Assembly (NCBI GenBank): GCA_015680685.1
Contig: MNCI01014663.1
Location: 191,327-255,326, forward strand
Direction of reading: 5' to 3'
Origin: Gnetum montanum
Lineage: Eukaryota > Streptophyta > Gnetopsida > Gnetales > Gnetaceae
Length of the DNA stretch: 64,000 bases
Shown piece by piece: positions 46,891-57,587 of the stretch (positions within the stretch are counted from its first letter, which is position 1; the number at the start of each line of letters is the position of its first letter). Both the position numbers and the translations under genes were made by a program. The notes below the pieces were generated by a model that saw nothing but the letters and a program-made list of their open reading frames with translations, was not told the DNA's origin and searched no databases.

Positions 46891-47658
46891 CCCAGCAAAT
46901 AGCATATAACAAGTCAACAATTTTTAGAGGTACCCACAATTTGGAAAAGTTCACAATTTTTAAAGTTGGAAATTGCAAAAGAGTTCGCATCTTTCTTGAA
47001 GCAAACAACTTCCAAGTGGTGGGAACATTGAAATTATGAAACAAAGATCTCCCTTCTCTCCAACATTGTAATATCAAAGTCATTTGTCTAACACTGTAAA
47101 CAACCACTCTCTCTGCCGGAAAGAGGTCCCCGTCTCCATTCTATCATCTTGGTAGAGCCCTGCATTGTTTGTACATGAGTCCACGTCCAAGCGCATAGCT
47201 CTTTTTGCTCAGCACGTCTTGGTTACTCTCGGGATTTCTGTACTCCATCACGCTGTGCAACCTAATTGTATCCACCCTGACCGGATGAGTCTGTAGCTTT
47301 AGAGCAATGCATGTTTCTAACCATAATTTACTTTATATCCCATTTGTTGTCTCATTTCTTTACATTATTCTCTGTTTTGTTCACCTTTAAGCATTATTTC
47401 GTATTACTGTTGCATTTTTACAGTTTCTCCCCTGCTTTATTTACCCATAAGAATTATCTCGCATTTCACATTATTTACGTTGCAAAAGGCTATATTGATG
47501 CCGATGTAAGTCCTTGTTTGATCAACCAGACTGTTCAGGGCACCCCGTGTCCGCACACACCCCGCACCGCCCTCTCGCAGATACAAGGTTGGAACTGTTG
47601 CATCTGCCAACCCCTAGCGTTCTTCCAGCCACCGACGTTTTCGGTCGCTACAGTTTTC

Positions 47659-47674
47659 TAGTGCTAGACGGAGG
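47659..47674 (+). other. Primer-binding site, tRNA-Asn type
   Basis: TAGTGCTAGACGGAGG matches the complement of the plant tRNA-Asn 3' end (TGGCGCTAGAAGGAGG, from my knowledge of that tRNA) at 13 of 16 bases; two of the three differences are transitions. It lies six bases after the LTR end. The Athila-like elements in this window use tRNA-Asp instead. Confidence 0.65.
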
Positions 47675-47689
47675 GCCTTTTGGTGCCTT

Positions 47690-48745
47690 TGCCATGTGTC
47701 ACGGTAGTTCTATAAGCCTTCTACACCCTGATACACATGAGCGTAAACACGACACCCTCTTGTGGTTGTTTGCGCTCTGTGCGGTGCAAATCGGTCACCC
47801 TGACAGTTCCTTCGGAACCCTACGAAACACAAGGCCTCCGATCGCTAGTTAACTAGCTCATTCTATGGTTGTCTTGCATGCATTCTAAACCCATCTCGTG
47901 TGGTACAGACCGGTCACCTTGATGGTCCCTCTGGGATCCTACGAGACATAAAGCCTACCTGATTGCTAGCTAGCTTGCCCATCCTAAAGTTGTCTTATCT
48001 GCGTTCTATACCCCATCCTGTGTGGTACAGACCGATAGCCTCGACGGTCCCTCCAAGATCCTACGAGACATAAAACCTACTTGGTCACTATTTAACTTGC
48101 TCGTCTTATGGTAGTCTCATATGCCTTCCACACCCCAGCTTGCATTAGCGTAGACTTGACACCAATCTGTGGTTGTTTACTTGTCGTACGGTGTAGATCG
48201 GTTGCCTCGATGGTTCCTTTGAAACCCTATGAGACAATAACCCTCCCGACGGTGATTTAACTCGCCTTTCCTTTTTACAGTAGTCCTGCATGTGTTCTGC
48301 ACCCTAGCTAGCATAGGTGAAAACATGACACCCTTTGAGGTTGTTTACGCCTTGCGTGGTGCAGATCGGTCGCCTCGACAGTCCCTCTAGGATCCTACGG
48401 GACATAAAGCCTTCTTGATCTCTTGTCAACTGAACTTGCCTTACAGTAGTCTTGCACGTGCTCTGTACCTCTTCATGCACAGGCATAGACGTGACACCCT
48501 TTGAGGTTGTTTACGCCTTGTGTGGTGCAGATCGGTCGCCTCGACAGTCCCTCTAGGATCCTACGGGACATAAAGCCTTCTTGATCTCTTGTCAACTGAA
48601 CTTGCCTTACAGTAGTCTTGCACGTGCTCTGTACCTCATCATGCACAGGCATAGACGTGACACCCTTTGTGGTTGTTTACACTTTGTGTGGTATAGATCA
48701 GTCGCCTCGACGATTCCTCTAGAATCCGGCAAGACGTAAAGCCAC
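47690..48745 (+). repeat. Leader tandem repeats, seven units of about 120 or 166 bases
   Basis: The word GGTGCAGATCGGTCGCCTCG recurs with its surroundings (GGATCCTACGGGACATAAAG) at about 47,786, 47,905, 48,027, 48,193, 48,361, 48,527 and 48,693. Spacings are 119, 122, 166, 168, 166 and 166, so there are short and long units differing by a block of about 45 bases (GACACCCTTTGTGGTTGTTTAC region). The fifth and sixth units are almost identical, pointing to the latest duplication. They occupy the untranslated leader between primer site and gag, where tandem repeats are known in large Tat elements. Confidence 0.9.
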
Positions 48746-48811
48746 CTTTTCTCACTTTTTTTTAATCCTTCTATTCTTTTGCACTTTTTGCATTTTTCTT
48801 TGCATAATCCA

Positions 48812-51587
48812 ATGGCTGAATCCAACGCAGGAAGCACACCGGTCTCTCAGAATCAAAAACTGAGGACCTAAGGGACTGGCCTAGCAACACGAATGTTACA
48901 GTTTCCTTTGTGCAAAGGTGTAGGCTAATCTACCCTTGGATTTACATGAACTCGAAGAAAAACGTAACTTTGAGTTTCCTTACTGTAATAGGGAGGAATT
49001 CATTCCTACCCCAGGCATTTCTTTTCCTTTAACACAAGCATACCAAAGGCTTCTAGATTAACTAATCCAGTTGACTAGGCTTAGGGAGCAACAAGACACA
49101 GCGTCCAACCAAGATGACGCCTTTCAAAATGGGCAAGAGGAACTTGATTCCCAATCTGACAAGGGAGATCAGGCCAACCCCGTTCCTGTCCTGCCTACCC
49201 AATCCTTCTGGGCCAACCCGCTATCTGTCACCACCCCCTTTATCATTACGCCTACGCTTCAGCAGCCTACAACTGCAACTGCAATGGGTAGCCATGCTAC
49301 ATTCCCAACGTGTCATCACCCCCATTCCTCGTTTGCGCACGTAGCAACTGTGTCGTCGCAAGTCGTTTATTAGCACACTCCCACGGTGCGCAACATGCCT
49401 ATGATGGCTACCCTACTACATATCCATACAGTACCTACTTTGCAACCACACATAACTCCTACGCCAATTCCTGCCTATGCATCTGTTCCATCCACTGTGG
49501 TGGGCTCGGGCCCATCCATGTGGTGAACCTTGTTCGCTTCTTCATCTATTCTACAACTATCGCAAATGTCTCACTAAGTTTTCCCTCAGGCCTACCCAAC
49601 CCCACAAATGGTACATCCTAGCACGGGGCCATGGTTTGTCCCACCGGTAACCCAAACGGCCTATCTAGTGACTCAACCCACTATTACCGCTCCAACAATA
49701 CCACCCACTAGGTGGTGGACAACGCAAATAGCACCTTTAGCGAGGATGGTCCCAACGGCACCCCTGATGGGTCAAATCGCCACCGCCACCATACCACATG
49801 TGGGAGTTGCCTCTGTAGTCCCTCAACCTTCTACAACGTCGTCGGGTCTAGACCAAGCATTTCAACTTATCCAGACCCTAACTAAGGAAGTAAAACGCCT
49901 CAAAGCTATTAGGTCTGATACGGTACAAGTTATGGACTTTTATCAGGATGACCCTATCAACCCTGCAATCCTTGCTTTGATATTACCACTCGGGATATCC
50001 CTCCCGCACTTCACGAAGTACGATGGGGAAGGGGATCCCAATACCCATCTCGTGTCTTTTCAGTCAGAGTCTTTGCTATTGCAACAGTGGCTGCATACGA
50101 TCATTCGCGTCTTCGCCATGTCCCTAGCTAAGAAAGCCCTAGATTAGTACCGCACATTTCCATGTTCATCCATTTCGACTTTGGAAGAACTCTTGACCCA
50201 GTTTGTGACACGCTTCAAATATAACTTGAAGCCAGAAACCACACTAGATTAGCTGATGGGTGTGAAAAAAGACCTGTTAGAACCAGTCCAAAAATTCATT
50301 CAATGTTGGAGTGCGACACTTAACAAAATCTGTGAGCCCATTGCGAAGGCTCACTTATTAGTTGTCTTTAAGGGTGCAGTGAACGACTTCATCAAGTCCA
50401 AATTGTATTACCTTGTTTCATGCTCTCTTAGCCAAGCTTTCGCTCAAACGAAAAGCATACAAGACGCGGCTAAGGCAAGCAAAGACCCGGCCTACATAAC
50501 TTACAAGAACAACTTTGCAAAAAAGGACAAGGGTAAGGCCCCAACAACCATGGTGGCTACTATGGCAGCTAAGGCTAAGCCTAAACATAGCAACAGCGGA
50601 AGCAAGAATAACAAGAAACCATCCATACCTACGACTGATTCTACGCCCAAACCGGGCCAAGCATCACAACCTGCCGCACCTACACCTGAGACATCTACAT
50701 ACACTAAACCCAACTTCGAGTGCAAAGATTGTTCGAACTACACCCCACTGCCTCTCAAACGTTTAGAACTCCTGAAGCAACTGTTGGCAGCGGGATACAT
50801 CCAACACAAGCAAATGTCGAAGGAAGCAAACATGAGACATCGACGCTACTGCGAGCTCCTTAGGAATCCCTCTTTGGCCCTACCCAATGAGCTTCTAGTT
50901 CCTAGGGGTTTCAGGCTAGATAGGTTTTGTGACTACCACCAACTATGTGGTCACACCACAGATTATTGTCTTTCGTTGCAAGATGACATCCAAAGATTGA
51001 TTGACATGGGAAAGCTGGTGCTGGATGAAAGTAACCCAATACGCCTTGAAAACCAATCTATGTATGTCTACATAGATCCCCTCAATGCCGATTACGTAAT
51101 CAATGCCATCGGTATTGACAATGATCGCACGCCACCCTTCCAGCTGTTTGTGATTCATGTGCCTCAACGTAGTGCACCAATACCACTAATGGTTGATCCA
51201 AGTTCACAGCCGCCCTTCATCCTGAAAGTCCCACCATGGGCATCTACCTCTACACCACCTATTGGTGAGGCCACACGACCCTGTCAATCACCACCTCTAG
51301 CTCCATTCATCACCAGGTGGCCAACGTCTTCAACAGCCCCCATCCCGTACAACAACATTAAACAACCTCCTTGCTCCACAAGGCGAGAAGCCTACTTGGT
51401 GGACGAGGCATCGAAGGCGAATGCCATCAAAAGTATCTCCAAGCCTATGCCTTCACCCCTTGTATTCACACCTTCATCACCAAAAATAAAGGTCGACACG
51501 GTTACACAACCTGCATCACCTTGCCGACAAAGATCCAAACCTAGGTCCAAGGTCGTCTCTCCTCGAGAGATTCGTCTTCTAGGATGA
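48812..51587 (+). pseudogene. gag: gag of the Tat element
   Basis: Capsid protein precursor. The ATG at 48,812 (MAESNAGSTPVSQ) fits the position after the leader. A one-base frame change near 48,865 joins it to the main frame, which then stays open through protease. There is a Pro/Thr-rich N-terminal half, then the capsid domain (about 49,990-50,490, from HFTKYDGEGDPNTHL to KLYYLVSCSLSQAFAQ). Next come a Lys-rich basic tract and a zinc-knuckle-like CDYHQLCGHTTDYC at about 50,930. The tail is Pro/Ser-rich. Stops at 49,371, 49,524, 49,575, 50,145, 50,250 and 51,585 fit CAA/CAG/CGA/TGG decay. Confidence 0.88.
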
Positions 51588-52544
51588 ATTGAGGAGGAGG
51601 AAAGTGTCAAACAGGCAGGTGCCCAAAACTTCTTGGACATCCTCACCCAGGTCGGGAAAGCCCTAAGGCAGAAAAATGCAATGTTAAGCTTGTACAACCT
51701 AGTCATGACATCTATACCTCACCACGAGGCTCTAGTCCGCATGTTAACAGCGATTTCGGTCGACGAAAACATGCCAGCGGATGATAAAGTGATCCACACG
51801 GTCATACTCCCCTCTGTACCCACAGAGTCTACAATACCTCAATTAACTTTCAGCAGCGATGCCATTAAGAAAGATCCCGAAGGAGGTCAAGTGACTACGG
51901 TGCCTCTCTTCATCATAATTCGGGTCGGCCAACACCGGATTTGAAGGATACACGTCGATGATGGGGCTGCCACAAATGTCATTTCCTTCCCTATTATTGA
52001 TAAGTTGGGATTGGTCGACCAGATCAAACCAATGGGGACGTCATGTCTGCAGTCCTTCAACAAGGCACGCATCCTGGTGAAGGACACAGTTCACGTAAAC
52101 TTCGTAGCAAGGGACCAATTCCCCACAGACGCAACGTTCATCGTGGTCGAAGAAATGCCCGGGTTTAACTTGATCTTGGGAAGATCATGGTTAGCACAAC
52201 TTAAGGCTGTCTCCTCACCTATACACCAAGAAATCCACTTACCATACATGGGTAAGGAAGTGATAATCCATGGCAATGGGATGGTAACACAAGCAATTAG
52301 CAACATAGGCATGGAACAGGGTTCAGAAGTTACAACCTCTAAATATGAAGCACCTATTCATGCATGCATTAATCATACAACGAAGGGATTGGTCCAACAA
52401 GCCAACCCTGAAATTGAAAATGCATGGTGTGAGTTGCCCTTCCAAGCGAATGACAGTGATATGAGTGGGGCCCCTGGCAAAACGCCTCGACCTTACATTT
52501 CGATCAACCCACGAAAGGGCAAGAGGCAGCTATGCATAACATAG
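51588..52544 (+). pseudogene. pol: Protease of the Tat element
   Basis: Aspartic protease that would cut the gag-pol product, in the same frame as gag. The active-site region reads VDDGAATNVIS (51,950-51,990), i.e. DDG in place of the common D(S/T)G. The flap and second half follow (RILVKDTVHVNF, FIVVEEMPGFNLILGRSWL), with the ILG motif clear, ending in SSPIHQEIHLPYMGKE. One stop inside (51,942). After 52,544 the frame closes and the opposite-strand gene cassette begins, instead of the direct passage into RT usual in this lineage. Confidence 0.85.
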
Positions 52545-53078
52545 CAGCCTTGCAACCTCCCACCCAGTTGCTATCCTTGCATATTCGCCTTTTCCTTGTA
52601 TCGTCAATATGCTGTCCTTTCGGCATGCTACGCTAATGGCCCAAAACTAGCAATGGCCCGAAATGGCCTAAAACTAGCATACAAGAGCATGAAAACTTTA
52701 CATAACACATAAGTTAATACAAAATCAGTTTCCTTTCTGAAGTTTTTCATTTCATTCAAAATTTTTGACCATTAGTAGTGTTTGTAAAAATTTCAAAATT
52801 TTTAATTAAAAAAAGGGGGTCCCATGCTGTCATGGGTTAGCTCTATTCGCATCGCGTTCGCCATTTGCCCCCACTTCATCTATTTGTGCATGGCCCGCTC
52901 CTATGTTGCCCCCTATTGGCTCTTCATTTCCTCCCTCCATGGGCCTCACACCTTCGTTGAAAGCCTGTATCCCAAAAATAAAGTAGTTAGCTAGGGCAAT
53001 GAATGCAATAAATGCTAGTTATAGCATAGCATTAAAGTGACTAACCTAAGGGGAGCATACGTCAGTCTCAAGAGGTAT
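52545..53078. other. Left border of the opposite-strand gene cassette
   Basis: Non-coding. Near 52,638-52,685 two CAAAACTAGCA / TAAAACTAGCA words match the repeats at 57,588-58,010 and 61,605-61,905, and GCTACGCTA at 52,627 matches the U3 motif. An A7G5-type purine run lies at about 52,809-52,819. On the minus strand this is the 3' untranslated side of the gene ending at 53,079. Confidence 0.55.
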
Positions 53079-54508
53079 CTACTCTAGACTGAGCCTGAGG
53101 CAACACCCAATCTCTTCTATCGAAATGTCCATCCAACACCTGCCACTAGGCTCAACATTTACAACGACAATTTTCTCCCTTTCCAAGGTCATCCACTTTA
53201 GAGGTTCCCAGGAAAGGGAGGCGGTTGCGGTCTCTCCTGTAGAAAGGCTCACCCTTAGGTCAGAAGATTCCCTGACCTTCACCTGCTCTTTAAACGTGGC
53301 ATAAGCCTCAGAAGCACCGATGGCCTTCACGAACATTTCATACGAGAATTCCTCCACAACAGCATCTTTATATAATCTTTGATGGCTTTCGTTTTCTAGC
53401 TTGTATGTATATTTATGATCCCTCTGGGTTTTCCCCCATTCGAAGACTTTAGCGTTGATGTCCTTCATATCTTTGCACTTCTAGGCTAGCAAGTCCATCT
53501 GCATCTGCTGTTCGATTATTTTGCGAGTGGACTCAACATTTTGATAAATGACAGTCCAAAACCTAGTGTAGTCGTCTATAGCCCTTTGCAAATCAACAGG
53601 GTTAGGGTTACGGTTTATGAGGAAATTGATCCTCGACCTGAGGTTCTCCACCTCGACGACCAGTTCAACCTCTCTCTGCTAGGCCCTTTGGACCCATTTC
53701 CACGGGTACTCGTTGGTGCATCTACACTCCCATAGAGAGCGCACCAAGTGCAAGACACATTTGTAAGCCTCATCCAACGTACAACGAGACACCTCGGTCA
53801 CGTTAGGCAAGAGTGCGGGGACCGTGCCAACCTCCATAGGTCGTGCCAGGTCCCACTTAAGCCGAGAGGCTATTCAAGTGCACAAAGCGCAGTAATCACG
53901 TTAGCATAACATAATCAACAAACTCAAAAATTTCAACGAAGCAACATAAGGATAGTTAACACTCCTACTTACCTGCACAAGGGTCTACCTACTGAAGGCA
54001 TTTGATCATGTCATCAACAAGTCCTTGAACAAATGCAAACTTGTCAGGGACTTTAGCCCATGACTCCGTACGAGGCGGAGGAGGTCCTGAGGCATCAGTA
54101 GTAGCACCTGTTACATGACTAAGCATGTCAGCAATGGCCAAAATGGACTACGGTAAGGGACACATAAAGCCTAACTCACTAGCATCTGGCTATAATCTTC
54201 CTTCTTGCCGATGCAAGACGATTGAGGTAGGCTTGGTAGAAGGCCCGACCAAGTCCATGAAAGCCCCTACCTCATGCGTTGGTGCCTTTCCTTTCAGGAG
54301 AGCAGCGTCTTTTTATTTTGCGGAGGTACCTCTTCGTTGATAGGAAGAGGCTCCCTAATGACAAGAGTCCCTACCCTAGAGACAGGAGCTCCATTATTCC
54401 TAATCGGGGCCCTCTCCTCCAAAATCGAGGCCCCTACATCTTTATTTTTCACACTTGTCCTGAGGGCCGACACTTCCTCATTACCTTCTTCTTCATCTTC
54501 TTTTTCTT
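53079..54508 (-). pseudogene. Exons 5-6: acidic linker and coiled-coil-like C-terminus
   Basis: Exon 5 (54,508-53,973) begins with EEKEDEEEGNEEV, then a Pro-rich part and FVQGLVDDMIKCLQ, ending at a GTAAGT donor. Exon 6 (53,869-53,079) joins in phase: LDEAYKCVLHLVRSLW, EVENLRSRINFLI, DDYTRFWTVIYQNVEST and a long charged segment (KVFEWGKTQRDHKYTYKLEN), ending CCLRLSLE-stop. The 129-codon open stretch at 53,079-53,468 is its last part. Charged heptad-like spacing suggests a coiled coil. One frameshift near 54,295 and several TAG stops. Confidence 0.6.
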
Positions 54509-54644
54509 CTACTCACAAAATGGCATGCATACATCAATTCGAAACAAGTTAACTCAAAACAAATGCCACGCTACGATGCACTGCCCAATGAAGCATAAAA
54601 TAGCAAGTGATAGCAAAGTAAACTAAATATTATGTAACGCTCAC

Positions 54645-55691
54645 CAATGGGGGGTTGCATTCGCCATAGCTTGAACTGCAGTCTTCGCCCCTCCTCTTCA
54701 TGAGAACTTTCCCTGGTTGGGGGAGGTCTCTTTCTTCGCAGCTCCGCAGGCATGGTCTCAGCTATGAGATGTTCACCCTGTGTCATGTTGCCGATTATGG
54801 CAGGGGGTATCTCCCCTACGCTGTCTTGGCCATAAGCAGTATGAACTGCCAGACCTTTAGTTGTTACAGACAACGACTCCCCGACCATTTTTGGGGGGTC
54901 CTGGGCTTGCATAGTCTGAAGGACCTATTGAATCCATGGCTTAGGAATCTGGTCACCATCTAGCTTGGACCAGACTCCACCCTCCTGGAGCACCAGGAAC
55001 TCCACGAAGTGCTTTAAACAGCCTATGTAGAAAGCATAGTGTATGTTAGAGTGGGACTTCGTTTGCTCACGGAGTCCCAAAATCTTGGCTTGCAAACCAC
55101 TACATAGGAATTTGGCCCAGTTGTAACGGGACCCCTCCTCCATGACTTCCTGCATTGCCCAAGCCTGCTCAAGCCCCAGGACCTTTCCTTGGGTGAGAAA
55201 TTGAGGGAATGCATGGGCACGAAAGACCAGGTATATCCCCATGGCAGGACCTTCCTTAAGCTTGTCCATAAGGAACCCCTTTAGCTCCTTGGTGAGCCTC
55301 AGCCACTCCTCGATGTGCTGCTTCTGAAGGGTTAACTCCTACTTGTCCTTTGATATCACGTCGATGCCATCAGTAGGGACATTTAGCAAATCTGCAAATA
55401 GCTAGTCATTAATGTTAATGACCACCCACACACCCTGCACGTACGTACGAGAATGGCTCACCTACCCAGAGAAGGAGTTGACCAAGGAAAGAATCTCAGC
55501 AGCAAGGACGCTCAAATTTGGAGCCATGAACAAATCCATAAGTCCAGCCATTTGGATTTTCTTGGGCAAGGGGTCCAGAGCCCCTCATTCTAACCAGCTC
55601 TGGCTCGTCACTACTTCATCATATTTGAAGTAGATGTTTCTCCCTTGCCTCTTGGAAGTTACCACCATCACCTCACAAGGCTTCTTCGCTC
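54645..55691 (-). pseudogene. Exon 4: unrecognised globular region
   Basis: About 350 codons. The start AKKPCEVMVVTSKRQGRNIYF is followed by an alpha-helix-rich region (IQMAGLMDLFMAPNLSVLAAEI), an NIND...LFADLLNVPTDGIDVI stretch, and FNWAKF-like, HYAFYIGCLKHFVEFL and RRKRPPPTRESSHEEEGRR segments. The L(L)NVP..G pattern after a V-rich strand recalls domains found in other plant transposon-carried ORFs, but I cannot assign a family. Five in-frame stops (TAG/TGA). The acceptor TGCAG at 55,692 is strong and the donor GTGAGC is good. Confidence 0.6.
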
Positions 55692-55802
55692 CTGCAGCAA
55701 TGATCACGAAACATACTTAGCATAACAGTGCGAAAAAAAACTACTCCGAAAACACTTGAGCATGTGGCACCCGCCTGTTAACCCACCAAGTCTATAATCC
55801 AC

Positions 55803-56616
55803 CAAGTCTATACGGTGAGGGGAATAGTAGGAGTTCAGCCGCCAGGACCGCTTCAAGCGTGACCTACTTGAAAGGTTCTCTCCACTCCTTATCCAGCCAA
55901 CCCTTCACCCTACAACAACTGTAGAAGGTGGTGAGCGTGCGTAGGTAGGAATAGTATTCATCCCCGCAATGACCAATCACGCCCACCCCTAAGCTCTTGG
56001 CAGAGGCAAATTCCCGTAGGGCTAGCTACATTGTGGCCAACTCACTCGGCTGGTCATGAACCCCGTCATCGTCAATATAGAACCTGGTGATAAGCACACA
56101 CTATCAACACTTGGCCAAATATGGTCGACATTTCACAACCAAGCAAACTAAAGATGCGAAACTCACCCGCCAACACAATAGATGATCCCCTGTGGATTCT
56201 GAAAGTACGTCGTTGTGTGGCACGCAAGATACAATGTGTTGTATGGGTGATAACACTGGTATTCTGGCATATCCCAGATCCAAGCTAAATGCCTCAACCC
56301 TATTGAGTGTGGGTTAGACCCTCCTCCCAGCCTGCTTATGGTCGCATCGTCGAAAAGGTATCTCAGGATGCCCTAATTTGTCCCTGCCAGTATGGCCTCT
56401 ATTATGTCGGATGCCTGCGCCTCATCTAAGGAGGACTAAACCATGAGACTAAAATGGTTGAGAAAGAATTACAAGAAGTTTTGTGCCCCATCCCTAAACC
56501 AAACAGCTCGCTCTCCCAAATGTATCAGGGAAGGAGGAACGTTGGCCATAGGTCTACCCACATGACATAGGATCCCTTCAAGGTCCAAAATAATCAGCCT
56601 AGACCTTGGCCCTACC
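55803..56616 (-). pseudogene. Exons 2-3: FCP1/NIF-like (HAD) domain
   Basis: FCP1-type phosphatases remove phosphate from the RNA polymerase II tail, using DxDx(T/V) and a later DD pair. Exon 2 begins in phase with the first-strand block RLIILDLEGILCH, followed by GERAVWFRDGAQNFL (the usual Arg-Pro loop reads RD) and NHFSLMV-stop-SSLDEAQ, which fits the V(x)WSS block. Near its end NTLYLACHTTTYFQNPQGII fits the region that normally carries the DDS motif, and exon 3 adds FYIDDDGVHDQPSELATM. The second DxD residue is Glu and the DD pair is replaced by AC, so catalysis is unlikely even before decay. Family assignment rests on block order and is fairly sure. Confidence 0.65.
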
Positions 56617-57383
56617 CTACACGACGCAACCAAAAAATATTGACATCAAATTTGAACGCAATGCAAGTGCAACATAGCAGCGCTTAGCATACTACAAATG
56701 TAGCATAGCATAACCCCTTCTCCACCATAGCGTAGCAAAGATACGAAAGCCTAGCATAGCGAGAATATGCAAGTAGCTTAGCGTAGCAGTAAAATAACTA
56801 ACAACATACTTCAACAAAAACACGTGCTGTGGTGCTACATCACACAAGGGTTTTACGTCACGGCATGCTAAGGTCAAGCAACTTAAAGGGCCCCAGCCCC
56901 ATAGTCGCGACAACCGTGACGGCGACAACGACCTTGCATGCAATCACAACGAGACCCTTGCACAATAGCCATGACCAAAAGAAATAGAGGTCGCGGCAAC
57001 ACAAAAGCTCAAATAACACGGCCACAGAAAATACAAATAGCAAAACAAATGAGACGCAAAACCAAAGCAGAAAGCAGCAGAAGGTGCAAGATGAAAAGGG
57101 TAGAGAAGACATGAAAACTCACTGAGTCAACGGTGTGCTCTCCTGTGCTGGAACGCGCGCTTGTGGCCCACGCCTCAGGGTCTTTTTCGCCTCCTCGACC
57201 TTCACAAGCACTAACTAAGTTTTAGGAGCCATGGCCCTGCTTGTAGATTTATGACCTTCAGTTTAGAAATTCACCTCACTAATCGATTAACATAATTGCT
57301 CCGCGCTTCGAAATCGCCGAGTGCTCCGATGAGGATTCTGGGATTTTACGGTGAAAATGTCGAAATTACCAATGTTCAATCCC

Positions 57384-57390
57384 TATTTAT
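57384..57390 (-). promoter_or_regulatory. Possible TATA box of the opposite-strand gene
   Basis: ATAAATA on the minus strand (in CCATAAATAGGG), about 155 bases before the ATG at 57,232. Further upstream is a GAGAGAGAAAGAGAG run (57,417-57,437 on the plus strand as CT repeats) and a TAGCATAGCATG motif (57,458-57,470) like those of the LTR U3. Suggestive only. Confidence 0.4.
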
Positions 57391-57587
57391 GGCAGTAGTG
57401 ACAAAATGAGGAAACTTTCTCTCTCTCTTTCTCTGATTAATGCGGAGCGTGGCATGTAGCATAGCATGCTCGCCACGTCATCATGATACTATTAGCATTT
57501 AAACCTTGACACGCTTCAAGCCAATTACTCACCTTCCTGAAAAAAAAAAGTAATGTAATAATATTTGTTTTCAATTAGAGGTCCAAA

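Larger units (their letters stand above)
45922..47652 (+). repeat. 5' LTR of the Tat element
   Basis: 1,731 bases from TGAAACATCC to GCTACA. The first 1,091 bases align with the 1,088 bases of the 3' LTR visible at 62,913-64,000. The right end is set by the CA six bases before the primer site and by likeness to the LTR end at 40,604. U3 holds the GCTACGCTA array and a TATA box at 46,882-46,890, leaving an unusually long R/U5 of about 750 bases. Confidence 0.85.
53079..57232 (-). pseudogene. Opposite-strand multi-exon gene with N-terminal FCP1-like domain
   Basis: Proposed exons (minus strand): 57,232-57,123; 56,616-56,167; 56,083-about 55,803; 55,691-54,645; 54,508-53,973; 53,869-53,079. Donors GTGAGT, GTGAGT, (GTGGAT, weak), GTGAGC and GTAAGT, with AG acceptors. 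Codon phase is kept across every join, allowing one 1-base frameshift near 54,295, and the protein-like frame continues through all six exons. Start MAPKT. The product would be about 1,070 residues: FCP1-like domain, an unrecognised middle, an acidic/Pro linker and a charged, probably coiled-coil C-terminus. About 16 in-frame stops, nearly all TAG or TGA explainable by transitions, so it is dead here. It lies between protease and RT, reading against them. Because its introns are antisense to the element's RNA they would survive retrotransposition. Origin (captured host gene or old lineage gene) is open. Confidence 0.82.

Noticed and set aside
47690-48745. CRISPR-like array
   Set aside because: Repeat units are contiguous 119-168 base tandem copies without unique spacers, in plant retrotransposon leader DNA.
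52809-52819. Second polypurine tract marking a nested element around the cassette
   Set aside because: No LTR start or end follows, and I find no direct repeats bounding 52.5-58.1 kb other than the short AAACTAGCA words.
54274-54626. Plus-strand ORFs over the cassette (92 and 115 residues) read as an insertion in pol
   Set aside because: They overlap minus-strand exon 5, which shows matching splice phase and domain-like composition. The plus-strand readings have neither.
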